This document shows, in pieces, positions 43,941 to 57,102 of a stretch of 64,000 bases of DNA. Numbering within the stretch: position 1 is the first letter of the stretch; every line of letters begins with the position of its first letter. Position numbers and translations under genes: made by a program. Source of the stretch: Norana najaformis (lineage: Eukaryota > Annelida > Clitellata > Crassiclitellata > Hormogastridae); contig OZ029927.1 of the NCBI GenBank assembly GCA_964023275.1, positions 585,703-649,702 on the forward strand. Reading direction: 5' to 3'. The notes beneath the pieces were generated by a model. The model searched no databases. It was not told the origin of the DNA and saw only the letters and a program-made list of their open reading frames with translations.

Positions 43941-45240
43941 TAGGCGGTCATCGAGGACCAAGTCTATCAGGTCGTACGTTTTCGTTGATTATTTCGACCT
44001 CATCCAGGTTAAAAGTTTTTCTGATTAATAAAAAATTACCGACGGTAAAATAGTAGAAAATAACCCGCCCACCAAAAATCAAACAACAGCCATCTTGGAA
44101 ACATTGTGTATATATGTGTCTATGTATAAGTCTGATAAAATTTATTTTGTTTTTATGTATGATTATGTATATATGTATGTGTATATATATGTAGGCTTGT
44201 AGGCCTATGTATCCATATATATGTATGTATATACGCATCTATGAACGAACGAACGAACGAAGGAAGGCATGAATGCACGACTGCATGAATGCATGCATGA
44301 ATGCATGAGCGCATGAATGAATGAACGAACGAGCGAACGAACGAACGAACGAGTTGATTAACGACCGTTCGAACGACCGAATAAAGGAAGAAAGACCGAA
44401 CGAATGCCGACCTGGGTGTTATAGTAGATCCCTATGTGTGTGTGTGAGCGTGTATGCGAGTGAATGCGTAGATAGGTAGGTTGGTGGGGGTGTAGGTGTG
44501 CAAGTGAGACGTGAGTCAATCGCAAGAGGATTAGTGGCGTCACATGAATAGGATTAATTCGATTACAAGAGGGATTCACATTCACCACTCTCTCTTCGAT
44601 ATAAAATAATGTTATCCACGTCCACTGTCTACCTCATCGCGGTCTGTGTTATTGTGTGTGCCTGCGCATGTGTATGTGTCTGTCTCTGTGTGTGTGTGAC
44701 TGTGCGTCTATCTGTGCACGAAATTATCTGCTCGTGTGTCTGTGTGTTTGTTTGGGTCTCTGTCAAATTGATTGTGTCTCTCTAGTGGAACTTCTCGGAA
44801 AGCTGTGTGCACATGGAGTGCATTGATTCTCTGTCTATGTTACTATCTCTGTGTATCACTCTGCCTCTGTTTCTTTCTCTCTCCCTGTCATTCTCTGTGT
44901 CTTTGGCTCTGTCTCTTTCTTCTTATTCCAGTCTTTGTTGTCTCTGTCTCTCTTTATATTTATATGCATATATATGTATATATATATACTGATCCCAGGT
45001 GGTTTATGGGGTCTCGGTATGTTAACGTTATTGTGGGGACCTGTATATACATGTCCTCATAAGGACGGTTCTATACCTACAGTATATATATATATATATC
45101 TAAATATATAGGACTCAGTAACATGAGTTAAAATCCGATCTATATATTCATGTCTGCTTGCTTATATAGCGTGAGTTAAGCACTGTAGAAATATCGAGTA
45201 TACGATTACTATTACGCTGAACGGGTAGAGCGGGATGATT
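43941..45240. repeat. Microsatellite-rich DNA
   Basis: TATG repeats at about 44,155-44,235, GAAC/GAAT/GCAT repeats at about 44,242-44,352, GT/TCTGT repeats at about 44,640-44,765, a TCTCT-rich tract at about 44,830-44,955, and short TA runs near 44,965-44,990 and 45,080-45,100. At about 45,160-45,215 a fragment resembles a retroelement end (AGCACTGTAGAAATATCGAG then ATTAC repeats). No gene. Confidence 0.8.
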
Positions 45241-47090
45241 GGATGGTAATGCGTTTGCGAAGATATGTAGGCCTAGACTGTGAAAACTGGAGAGTTATAG
45301 GTTAGTTAAAGAAGCTTGAAATGAATACGTTCGGGGATTTTCAGCGAGTGTAGTGATTTTAGGACTGGAGTGATATGGTGATGTTTGGGTGTCCAAGTTA
45401 CACCTTCGGAAAGCGAATTTTGGGTTGAGTTGAAGACGCTTAATTTGAGTGGATTCGTGGTTAAGAAAAGAGGATTGCAATAGTCAACTTTAGAGTGGAA
45501 ATAGAAGTAGCGATGGTAGAGGCAGTTTTAAAATCACGCATAAACTCGAGTACGGATTCACATAGGCCTATAGTCTACACAATATATAAATGCCTCCACA
45601 CTGCAAGTTAAAATCAGACTTTATATACATGGCCCGTTAATTATCTTCTAGCCTGGAATTGTATGTGTCCTAATAGTATAGGGTCAAACCTGATGCTCAA
45701 TATTCCGATTCCCCTCAAATTAGGTTCTATTCTGAAACTTTAATGGCGCAATTCAATGCTACACGCATAGAGCCTACATGTGTACATATATGTATCTCTG
45801 CCTCTTATTTTGTCTCAAGGTGGCAAAGTACGCCTTGACAGATCCGCTGGACTACGAACACCAGTTTCAGCAGCCTAGCATCATTCTGTAAGATGCGGCG
45901 TTTAATATCAGCAGCAGGAACAATACAATCTGCATCAATGGGATGAATACGAACCCCAGAAAACAGCAGCTGCTCCAGAACACTGCATTTCCTATAAAGA
46001 AATGCACTAAGATATATATATATATATACATTTATTTATTTATAACTACATGTTTATTATATACATATATACACCACTGTTCCAACTAATTTTTATCTGG
46101 CGTGTGCGCAGTCACCTACTGCGTGGGCAGCAACATTTCAGACCTGAGCTCTGGTCCGTGTAAGAATGCACATCTATTCGGCCTAAATTAAATGGCTATA
46201 AAATCGCGTTGCATAATAAGAAAGACACTCTAAGGATAAGTTTAGCTTATAATAAGATGGTCTGTAGTTTGTCGTTTGAATCGTCCACAGGGGACATCCG
46301 CAACGAATTACTTAACCCTTCCTCCCTTGTCTGCATTTGACCGCATTTGGCATTGCCCTTCCCATCCCTTTGCGGCGTCCGCACTCCAACGTACCTAACA
46401 ATTAGGCCTCTATGTTGATCTTTCAGAACTAAATGAGCTACGTAGTGGGGCACTTTGATATTACCGCGTCCCGAATTCTAATAATTTAGATCCAACGCTG
46501 TAGGGACTGCACTGTCTGACTGAAGTTGGTGTTTAAGACACAGGATGTAAGGAAATAGAGGCATGTACAAAACTAAGAATTGGAGGTCCGCACTGGACAT
46601 CGCCCTCTCCCTTTGTTCTCATTTGGATGTCCCCTCCCTCCATCTTTTCGATTGGAGGATTGGACGTCCGTTTGTCCGATTGCCAAAAGGCGTACGAATG
46701 ATTCAAGTTGATTTATTCCAAGGCACTTCTATTAGGCTATTAAAAGCCTGCATAGTGGATTCCTGGAGCATCTTGAAAATCTAGTCTAATCTAATCTAAT
46801 TACTTCTATAGCGCTGTTATCAAGGCAAGGCATCAATCAGTGGTCGCTTCAAGTAAACTCAAAATCAAAGATCATATACATAATCCGTAGGAGAAGCCAT
46901 GATGAAATCTGATGAGTCAGAGAAACCAGAAGTCATGCTATGGTGGGTGAGCAAGTTGAAAGAGATGAGTCATAAGTTTAGACCTGATGATATCAAAGAA
47001 CCGAAAGACCGAATGCCACGAATGAACGAATGCAGAAAATGCGTCTTCTGCTATCTAAGCCTATTTCCCGAAGCTCTGTAACGGAATCGG
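45241..47090. other. No recognisable gene; one retroelement-type tail
   Basis: AT-rich. (TA)n lies near 46,014-46,028. TCTAATCTAATCTAATTACT then ATAGCGCTG at about 46,784-46,812 looks like a minus-strand LINE/SINE tail. The frames at 46,247-47,081 show no domain. Confidence 0.45.
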
Positions 47091-47099
47091 CATGAATTT

Positions 47100-47597
47100 C
47101 AGTTCTAAGGTTATCCAAAAAGTTTACGACACACTTTTCTGTTAAGACACATATCCAAGGATGTGAACTTGTTCATGTGTAAGGCTATCCAACAAGTTAG
47201 CAATACAGTCAATTGTTAACGTTTTCAGCAACGTTAATTTAGTCACGTGTTCAGGTTATCCAAGAACTTCACACAGCCACCTGTTAAGATTATCAAAGAC
47301 GTTGACTTAGTCAGGTTTTAAGGTTATCGAAGGAGTTCACGCAACTCTTAAGCTTATCAAGGACGTTAACCTGGTCACGTGTCAAAGTTATTCACAAGAT
47401 TCACACAATCACCTAGTTAGATTGCCAAACACACTAACAAAGTCAGTGTTAAGGTTATCTTATAACTTAATAAACGCAGCCATCCGTTAAGATTATCAAG
47501 GACGTTAACTAAGTCACATGCTAAGGTTACCCAAGAATTCCACACAGTCTTCTGTTAAGTCTGTCAAAGACATTAAGTTAGTCACGTGTTAATAATC
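47100..47597. repeat. ~69-bp minisatellite with CACGTG sites
   Basis: Seven degenerate units, each with AGGTTATCCAAGAA-like, CACACAGTCACC-like, GTTAAGATTATCAA-like and GACGTTAACTTAGTCACGTG-like parts. CACGTG is intact at 47,244, 47,376 and 47,583 and degenerate in the other units. No coding signal. Confidence 0.8.
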
Positions 47598-49000
47598 CGA
47601 CTTCTATACATGCTATCGCCAACCACGGTTGCTTTGGCTTTCGCGCATAGGCCTATATGTGACCATGCATAGCAAAACCATCAAAATGTTGGCAAAAACC
47701 AAAACTGGGTTAGATATTGTACTAGATTGGATTAGAATTGCCGAATAATTTGGTGAAAATCGCATGTTTTTATCCAAAATAGTGAAACTGTTTCAAATTT
47801 ATAAAGATGGAGGTGTCTTTGCAGCTACTATTGAAAACTATCTAAACCTAGACCTGAGTCGCTGTGATTAGGAGTCGTGAATATTTATTTTATAAGAATA
47901 GTAAATGGAAGGGATATGTCAATGAAATCTCCGTTAAATCTGATTAACAACATATATAAAAGACTTATTCACTTGCATAATCATCGTTGTACACGATTTC
48001 AACTTGGAGCACTTTAACTTATGTTAAATTAAGTTTTGTAGTAAGACATCATAATAAAACTGAAAATAAAATATTTAGACAGTGAAACTCTAGCCTACAT
48101 AAGAACTTATAGTATGCCATCTAAAACAACAGTGAGTATAGATATGCAAAGAACTCATTTTTATCCATTTTATGTCTATTTGCCTTCTGAGCGCATATCT
48201 CGCAAATTCATTTTTCCGTGAGGGTTTTCTCGTGCACGGTCGCATATTGGAAACCGTTTATTGGGAATTGTGACGTTATGTAAAGATTTCTTTAGCATAT
48301 TAAGATTTGCGATCTGTATCCAACAGCACCAATTCAGTCTCAATAATTTTAGTTTAGCCGCGCTGTCTTATAATGTACACAACTTGTTTTTCTAGCAAAA
48401 AGCCGATGTTGGTTAACTTAATTTTCATTTTGGTCATTTTATTTAATCGCAGACGGTCGACTATAAAGAGTACAGAACTAATCAATCAAGTACATTAGTC
48501 TTGAAGAACACAATAAGCCCACTGACCAAGAGTGACTGTAGTAAGAAAACAAGGGCCAGTTACTTTGCAGACCGAGTGACATAAAAGACCTGCGATCACT
48601 GACCAATTGATGGATGGGATTCGGATGCGTCATTTATGCTAAGACCTCAGAATTGAGCATCCATAATACATACATTATACATGTAGTGTAGTCTAGAGTT
48701 CAGAGTACAGAGAGCGCGCTCCTCGCGTACGGTGACAACAGTCTATTGACCAGCTAATAATATTGGCCAACTGTATTATGCGTCCCACACAGGCTGACCG
48801 TGTGGTTTCGCAATATAGGATCATGTGGAAGCTTTCGAGTTCCGACCATAGTAGACTAAATATGCCAGAAGTTGTAACAGTGACCAATATTCAACTTTTA
48901 ATTAATATGGGCGCTCACAAATATGTGCGTCGACAGGAAAGTGTTGTGCGCACTACCTTCAAACGTTGTGCTCGAGCCCACGCGCGCAGCTTAGAGGGAA
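47598..49000. other. No recognisable gene
   Basis: AT-rich DNA with stops in all frames. TAGGCCTA at 47,648-47,655. The frames around 48,693-49,110 show no domain. Confidence 0.45.
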
Positions 49001-49004
49001 CATT

Positions 49005-49110
49005 GATAAACACAAATATACGCACACATGCATACATATACACATGCATGTATGCATACATACATACTCACATACCTAAAGCAAATAATTATACACACAT
49101 GCACACATAG
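49005..49110. repeat. ACAC/CATG/CATA microsatellite
   Basis: Mixed ACACATGCATACATA repeats. Confidence 0.85.
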
Positions 49111-49589
49111 ATGCATGCAAACATAGATTTCAGCGGTTTTGAGAGGTTCTTAAAATGAAAGGCAATATGAATACTTGGATGCATATATGCATATGTAATT
49201 GCATTTATATATACATTCCTACTTTAATACAACCTACACAGTCCAGGCACACCACCCTGTGCTAACATACATGCAGACACATATATACCTATCTACATGC
49301 ACATAATTAGTTATACATGTACACGAAAGTCTACATATACTCATGGGAAAATAGATGTTTTTTCAAGGCATGCGTTACTCTTCTTGAAGACTATTGTTGG
49401 ATAAAACTATGAGGAAGAATATCCGATTGATCTCTAGAGATATTAGGGCCACCGGTTGCTCTAATGTTGGCTGCCGCAGCCTCGACACTTCTCTTCCACG
49501 AATTCCTCTTCCCCATCTCACTTTCCGGTTCAATTCCAAACATCACCCACCATAGCCGTCTGACTATCTGCCTATCTGAGTCTCACATC

Positions 49590-49710
49590 TTGACCAGAAA
49601 GCGAACCCTTCTGCCTGTGGATTTTGTTCGACTGAGCGCCTGTGAATAACTTGGTTCCTGCGACTTAGCTTTCGTTAAGCACTGTGGAAATCTCGAGCTT
49701 ACGAATAGGA
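49590..49710 (+). mobile_element. Retroelement 3' domain (family of 11.5 and 28.4 kb)
   Basis: Shares GAGCGCCTGTGAATAA, a TTTTGTT(C/T)GACTGAGCG block and AGCACTGTGGAAATCTCG with the two other copies. The ending TTACGAATAGGATTAGG replaces the ATTACG tail. Confidence 0.65.
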
Positions 49711-49944
49711 TTAGGTCGATTGGAGCCTCTCTTCGCGCGGATGGTCTGCTCTGCACCCTCGGTTCAGGCGAATTCCAGTCTCTATCTCCTTCTGCAATAC
49801 ACTTGCAAAGCCATCGATCACTGTCTTCCTGCACAGCGCACATTTTGCGTCGATAAACCAATCCGGGTTCGTTAATTTGTCCCGAAGGAACGCGAAACAT
49901 TCCAGGCAGACAAAAAATCATTTTATAGACAGTTCAGAAAATTG

Positions 49945-49954
49945 NNNNNNNNNN
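49945..49954. other. Assembly gap (10 N)
   Basis: Ten N bases. The 30.63-kb duplication spacing is measured across this gap, so the true spacing may differ. Confidence 0.99.
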
Positions 49955-50363
49955 GCCTTTATTCAAGGACAAATATCTGGTATTCAAAGGCTAATGTGTC
50001 TGAATGGTTGGCATCCTATCCCTCCGCCCTCACAATGTCCAGATGTCATTCTCCGCTATACCCGCACATAGGCCTACATATTGTCAGGTATGCCAATAAG
50101 CACAAGCGTTTTCTTCAACCCTTTAAGAGTCTTCGGTTTCAACTTGTCTAGTATCTCGCGATCTATCGGATTTTGTCAAGGCTTCTCCCGCAGATTGTGA
50201 TGTTTCACTTAAGTTTCACTTCAAGTTACGATCGAGTACATTATAATAACGGCGTCATAGAAGTTTTCTCAGATTGGATAGAACGTGTTAACAATCATAA
50301 TTCTGGACCATATCACAGAGAAGGAAGTCAGAATAATGCATTAACCCTCTTCCAGCAGCATGT

Positions 50364-50406
<43 letters not shown>

Positions 50407-51235
50407 AAAAAAGATGCTACATCACTCTTCAGATATCAATTATTCTCCAAAGAAATCCTTCACAGAAAGGGTTTTAAATCACTTTAATCGACAATGTTAA
50501 TCGTCGTCTTGATTCCGACGGTCTTCTATCATGAAGCACAACAACTCATAGAACAAATGAATCCGACTATTTTCAGTTCAAGCATCAGACAAAGGAAACA
50601 ATTTACGTTTCAACAACAGATTCTTGTTCAGCCAATAACCAATTCAAAAAAATAAGCAAAGTTCTCAGGTATAATTTGGGATTTGAACAGCATTTCAAAT
50701 ATTCCTCAGCAGAAGTTAATTATGTCTTTCTCGGAGTGTTCCTTTTACAGACCAATTGGTGAACTTCTGATCTTTGCTGACCCAGATTTCTTCACCACAC
50801 TGCAGCATGATCATCATCGTCGTCGTCGTCGTCATCAGTTCCTGAAACCTGCCATATGGGTGCGAATAAATGATCTTCATTCTTCTCGGTCATTTGTTAA
50901 AGTCAAAACTGTCCTCATGTCTCGTCCAAATCTGGTTATGTCTTCGTTTCTATTGCCTATTCAGCAGAGTTGGTTTTCCGTTGTTTATGGCTTTAAGGAT
51001 CAATAACGTCGACCTTACTATAGGCCTACTCCATATTAAAGTTCAAAGTTGACATTCGGAGTTTAAGATCATATATGTTTGTCGTGAATTTCCATGAAAT
51101 ACCAATGCTATTACAAAGGTGTACATACTTTATTTCCAGTTTAATAGGCATTATATGGCTGCCAAGACCGCTGGAGTCGACCTTTCTTTCAATTTCAATT
51201 TTAGTGGAGCGAATGATTTAAAATGAGGTTTAAAT
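49955..51235. other. No recognisable gene; (AG)n and CGT repeats
   Basis: (AG)n at about 50,368-50,404 and GTCGTC repeats near 50,818-50,833. The frames at 50,173-50,487 and 50,683-51,006 have no recognisable domain. Confidence 0.5.
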
Positions 51236-52085
51236 AGAAGTGGAACAAGCGAATTAAAGGTGTGTTACACTGTCGAAAACTAGTTTTATCGAGTGTTTAG
51301 CGACATAATGTGGACTCCAGGGCCGTTGACGCCGGTGTTACTCTGACGTTCGAATGCGACCGACCGACCTACCGACCGACTGATTTAATAACTGACTGAT
51401 TGATCCAATGTTTACTACTGTGATCATTGATGTCTCTAGTTTTTGTTTATTTGCAGTTCATTGTTCTTATTTTTTTATACTGATTTTTTATTCGTTCGCC
51501 ATGATGTTCTCAGCTCATGTTTCGCAGATGTTTCTGGCGTTTAAGGTGCTCTTTTGAACATCGACTTAAATCAAAGTGAGGAAAATAATAGTTTTTGTAA
51601 TTGTAATTGTAATTTGAGATTTATAAAGCGTCTCTTAGAGGATGAACTCAACAGAGGTGCTTCCGACCCTAAGGAGTAAAATCACTGTTAAGCAGTACAG
51701 TCTTCAGGCGCCTACGGAACATTGAGAGGGCGAGAGAAAGGAGCTCAAGTCGCAATTCATGAGGGAAACGATTCCAGCAAGTGGGACCAACGTAGGCGAA
51801 GCTTCTGGACTGGTTAGTAGCGGTGCGCATTCGAAGGACAAACAGGAGATCCTGAGTGGCCGAGCGAAGGGTGTTACGGCCCAGCAACGAGGAGACCAAA
51901 GTGCAGAAGTGATTATACTGATTTTTTATTCGTTCGCCATCACGTTCTCAGCTCATATTTAAACAATATCATAAGGTTGAAATAAGCGCTTTAAAAATTG
52001 TCTAAACCCAGTATTTTGGGGGCATTCAGAGTTCAACACCTTATTACGACTTCAAAGGCCGTTGACATCGACTTAACCTCATCCT
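51236..52085. repeat. Degenerate GCGACAT...GGGCCGTTGAC modules around a LINE end
   Basis: Relatives of the module at 22.44-23.22 kb occur at about 51,240-51,350 and 51,965-52,080. A ~45-bp phrase (ACTGATTTTTTATTCGTTCG...CTCAGCTCAT) occurs directly repeated at about 51,479-51,518 and 51,918-51,957, on either side of the LINE fragment. Confidence 0.6.
51590..51910 (-). mobile_element. CR1/Jockey-like LINE 3' end
   Basis: The minus frame 51,899-51,669 encodes LRSATQDLLFVLRMRTATNQ, SFAYVGPTCWNRFPHELRLE and FRRRLKTVLLNSDF, ending at a stop. GACGCTTTATAAATCTC and an (ATTACA)n tail follow (51,625-51,595). Same family as 2.9, 6.1 and 38.1 kb; little damaged. Confidence 0.85.
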
Positions 52086-52194
52086 TACTTTTGAGTTTTA
52101 TAACATTCTTACTACTCAGCAAAGGTTTCCGTGGAAAAAAATAATTTCGGTCACATTTAGATGCACAGCATATTCTAGGGACTTCAGCATCTAT

Positions 52195-52278
52195 TGATAC
52201 ACACATGCATGCATTCATACATGCCTGCATACATACATACATACATACATACTTACATACATACATACATACAATTTG
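52195..52278 (+). repeat. (CATA/CATG)n microsatellite
   Basis: ACATGCATGCATTCATACAT followed by a CATACATACATACATACATA run. It ends about 20 bp before duplication copy B. Confidence 0.92.
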
Positions 52279-52381
52279 TCACTGGCTTTCAATGTATCTA
52301 ATGTTTTCACCCAGCGACCCACTAACCATGGCCCTGGTTCCTATTTCTAAGTGACATTGCGGACGAAAAAAATTTGTTAAC

Positions 52382-52720
52382 GATAACAAAAACAATAACA
52401 ACAACGATAACAATAACAACAACGATAACAATAACAACAACGATAACAATAGCAACAACGATAACAATAACAACAACGATGACAATAACAACAACGATAA
52501 CAACGATAACAACAACGATAACAATAACAACAACGATAACAACGATAACAACAACGAAAACGAAAACGATAACGACAACGATAACGATAACGATAACAAC
52601 AACGATAACGATAACAACAACGATAACGATAACAACAACGATAACGATAACAACAACGATAACAACAACGATAACGATAACAGCAACGATAACGATAACA
52701 ACAACGATAACATTAACAAT
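52382..52720 (+). repeat. 18-bp satellite, copy B
   Basis: Shorter and more heterogeneous than copy A: AACAATAACAACAACGAT units are mixed with AACGATAAC-rich variants. Confidence 0.95.
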
Positions 52721-53064
52721 GTTAGTTTTAATAATGAAAGCTCGTGCAGCAAGATCTGCTTAAACGTCGTCGCAACAGCCGCAAAGTTTGAATCACTAAA
52801 ATTTGTGGGTTTCCAGCTCTTTAAAAATCGTAAAAACTTAAAACTATAAAAAACCTTCTTGTACTATTCTTTGTTTAGCGACATCTTGTGGCTGCAGGGC
52901 CGTTTACGCCGACCTTAACTGGCGCACGGAACCCACGCTCGAGGGCACTTTAACGATTAGTAGTAATTCCGCAGTTTAACGACAGCTTATGAGCTCAAAG
53001 ACCGTTGCCGTTGCCGTCGCCCTCCTCCTTTATCCATGCTTGGAACTGGCACTACCCCCAAACA

Positions 53065-53930
53065 AGGTAGTGGCGGAGTTACTTGAACGAATAAACGAAA
53101 ATGAGGAATATATAATGTCGGAAAGAACGATTTAAAGATGTCTAAAGGCAGCCTACTCTCTTATTAGGAACATCGAGTGTTGAACGACATCTGGTGGCTG
53201 TCCACCTTAGCCTACATTTGGAGGATGATGTTCCATAAAAACAAGTGATTGAACTAGGATATCAGTGTCATGGTAGATGTAGCTAGCGTTGAAAAGCCCT
53301 GCAACATAGGAAAAGAAAGTTGATATTCACTTAACCTCCTCCGCTTCCTCTCCCTCATCTTCCTTGTCGATGTGTCATTCTGGAAGGCATCGTTTTATTC
53401 GCCAGGTGGCACCACAGATATTCGTTCTCACTAATCTTTCTGTTTTAAGATAGGTTTCCAGGTTCGGACTGAACGCTACCTGAGTACGGCAGTGGCGAAG
53501 TTTGATTTCAATAAAATTGAGGAAAACAATGTCATAAAGTTGAAAGAAGCTTTTTAAAGGTATCTAAATCACTTCACTTTTAGTAGCATCCAGTGTTTGA
53601 CGACTTGCAACAACAACTAGGGCCGTTAACATCATCCTTATTTCTCCATTGAGATGGAGTTTCTCGTGCCCGTGCAGGATATGAATTCAAAGACGATCGC
53701 GATTCTCGAATGATCTACGCACCAATCAATATAAGTTAACGCTTCCAAGAGTGATAGAGAGACAGACAGAAAGACAGACAGACAGACTGTTTCTGGAGAT
53801 AGGCCTAAAAGAGGGAGTTGGATATATGTGAGAATTAGATGTGCATATTGACCCAGACACTAATTACTAAAATACAAAGCATTTGTGTAACAACAAATAT
53901 GTTTCTGCTGAATAAATTTGCTCTGCAATC
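53065..53930 (+). repeat. Degenerate modules, copy B
   Basis: Counterpart of the later part of 22,440-23,225 plus downstream DNA. Same GCAGTGGCGAAGTT...TTTAAAG...GGGCCGTT layout and a (GACA)n run near 53,757-53,786. Confidence 0.6.
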
Positions 53931-56900
53931 CTTCAAACTCACAGTTAATCATTTTCCGTATTACACATAATAAATCGCAGAAGTTTCTTTAACAAATTTG
54001 CAGACATTCGAGTGATTCTACTGCAGTCTAATACCACAGTTTGGACCATGACAGAAAAAAGGCTGAACGAAAGTAGTCGACACTATCACTATTCCAGGTT
54101 ATACATTTTTAAACAAATGTAGCGGAAATGGAAAGGGGGATGTTGGTTTTTTTTGCTAAGAATACTGTTGCATTTGATGTAATTGGTAGTGAATGGTCCT
54201 CACACAAACATGACTCATAACGATAGCATGTGTTTCAAAAATAAAGCAGACAAAAGGTAAGGATGTTGTATCTGGGGTAATATATCGTCCACCTGGCAAC
54301 AGCCCCGATGTTTTCTTTCAGGAATTTGACTCATTATTAGAACAGTTGTCTATTACAAATATCCGCACCTTCCTGACCGGAGACTTTAACCTGGACTTAC
54401 TTAAGATTGGTACGCATCTGTTTTTTAATACCTTAAATTCGCACCACTTTATGCCATCCATACTAAGACCTACACGTATAACCTCTGACTGCTACCTTAC
54501 TAGATAATCAGTTTTACTAATAAACTTGAATGTAGCATGGAGTCAGCGTTAGTAATTAACGATATATTAGATCACTTGCCGGCTCTTTTACAATGCAGTT
54601 TGGTGCCGCCTAAAGCTGACCAATCCCTCAATTCTACTGAAAGAGCAATTAACGATCAAGCTAAACTTAAACTCAATGCTTCCTTGAATTCTGCTGACTG
54701 GTCGACTGTAGTCGATGCCTGAAATCTTAATGACGCTTCCTTGGCCTATACTTTATTTATTTACAAATCTAAAAGCCTATATAACACAGCTTTTTCCCAT
54801 TCTTTGTTGTGTAACAAGAAAGCGGTATGCATATAAGCAGACATGGATGAGTAAAGCCTTAATTAAAACATTCAATATGAAAGGTCGTCTCTGCCTAAAA
54901 TATACCAAAAACCCAACCTTGGTAAATAGAGCTAAATTCATCATGTATGGAAATAGATTAAGGAAGCTCGGGGGGTTGCTGATGGAAGGTTAGAGTTACT
55001 ACACTAAGCAAATTTTGAACTGCGCAAATGACTTGAGAAAAAACCTGAGAAAAAATGTTCTTAAATAAAAATGACAATTCTTAGGCTACGAACTCTGCTA
55101 ATATAGATAAAAAATATAGAAATTACCGATAAGGCGGTGATTGCAACAAAGTTTAGTAATGTTTTACTGAAATTGAACCCACGTTGGCAACAACTATTGA
55201 TGAATGCAAGATATCTTTTAACAGTTATTTAACGATTCACCACCTTCGTCCATTGGCATCGAACTGACTTTACCTGTGGAAATACTGTATATTGCGAGTG
55301 AATTCCATTGTACTCAAAACAGTGGAGTAGACGACATTACCTCACATATAGTCAGATTTGCATTGGAAGCTGTATCAGTACCTCTGGCATGTATTATAAC
55401 TTGCTGTATTATCAAAATGTGGGACGCAGTGGTGTAGTGATGTAGTGCCTCGTAACCGGATGGTCGCTGGTTCGATTCTACCTCAACACACAATAGCGAC
55501 CTTACAAGTTGCTCACCCACAATTGTCTGTGAGGAAGGCAACGGAAAACCACTTCATTCATCTCATCCCCGGATGGCATAAAGCATCATCATCAATTATC
55601 AATTTATCAATGGCATTGTTCCACATGAATTAAATGTTGCTAAAGTGATTCATCTATTCAAACCGGGACTAAAGAATAAATTAAGTGATTAAAACCCAAT
55701 ATCGGTATTGTTGTACTTCTCGAAATTCTTTGAAAAGTCATGCATCATAGGCTAATGATATATTTTGAAGAAAAAAATATTTTGACGACGAAGCAGCAGG
55801 GTTTTCGTTCAATGCACTCCATATTCATGGCACTACTAGAATAACTGAAGCTGTGGATAAAAATTCTTTACTCTGTTGGCATTTTCTTCGACCTATCAAA
55901 GGCACTTTATACTGTACATCATCAAATTCTTGTTTAAAAGCTGGAACATTATGGTGAACGTGGGATCAGCCTTAAATGGTTAAATTACCTTCGAAATAGA
56001 AAGGAACGTGTTTCCTACTGTGGCCACCTTTCACAGAAAACATCTGTGAGAAACTGCACTTCATCTCTGCTTCATTTTATTATCTTTTCTGATAATAGTA
56101 ATGTTTTTCTATCGGATTGATGTATTATTAACAAAACAAATATTGAATTACAAACTGTATCAATTAAACTTAGAAAAAACAATATTCATATTATTTAGAT
56201 CTTATCATAAAATACGTCCAAACTGTAATTTTTACATTATTATTTATAATAAAATTATTACACAAGTATCCTGTGCCAAATTCTTAGGAGTATAATTATG
56301 TTGATGAATATTTAACATGAAACGAGCATGTAAATATTTTATGTAAAAAAGTGTCAAAGAGTATTGGCATTCTGTCTCGCATTCGCCATGCCCTATCGCG
56401 AAATATATTTATAACTTTCTACCACTCTTTAGTATTTTCTTACTTATCCCATTGAAATATTACCTGGGCTTCAATTATCACTCTCGCTTAACTCGACTTT
56501 TAACCCTGCAAAAACGAGCCATTCGGACCATCTGTAAACTTCCCTTAAGAGCTAGTACTCAGCCGTTTTTTCTCAGTCTAGGAATACTGCCTTCTGAATT
56601 GAATAATAACTTCCCGACTGGTCTATTTATGTAAAATTTTAAAAGGAAATTGTTACCTGTAAATTTCAATAAGTTTTTGGCAAGCACAACATAAAGCAGT
56701 TCTCTATCCTGATTTGTGGCCTAATGAGCTAGTTTCCCTACCCAAAGTATCCCGTTTCAAAACATAGCTGAAACGCCATTTTATGAAATTATCTGATTTT
56801 ATTATTCAATATAACGAATGTATAACGTATGTGTAATTAACAGACTTGTACCACTGCACAAGCATAGCATTGCACGTTTCTGCACTTGGATAATATGTTT

Positions 56901-57102
56901 CATTGACTTCGATTCATATCTTGATCGCTAATGCTTGACATAGATGTATGTAAACAAATGTGAAATATGAGCGACCCTGTTAGCGGAACAATAGGCCTAT
57001 TGCTCCTTCTGGGTTTACCTGTTGACATTATTGTGTGAAAATGAATTATTGTAGTTTGTATTCTTGATTTCGGTGATCAATAAAGTACATGAATCTGAAT
57101 CT
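53930..57102 (+). mobile_element. CR1/L2-like LINE, copy B (dead)
   Basis: Counterpart of 23,500-26,700. Copy B keeps the canonical endonuclease motifs VIYRPPGNSPDVF (about 54,280-54,318) and GDFNLDLLK (about 54,380-54,406), which copy A has lost. The RT motif is again FSDN instead of FADD (near 56,090), so that loss predates the duplication. A LQKRAIRTICKLPLRAST block is near 56,500-56,555. The end is TGAATCTGAATCTG. Stops and frameshifts throughout. Confidence 0.9.
55420..55598 (+). mobile_element. tRNA-derived SINE, copy B
   Basis: Same insertion as 24,979-25,157, with B box GGTTCGATTC (about 55,469-55,478) and the GGATGGCATAAAGCATCATC end. Confidence 0.75.
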
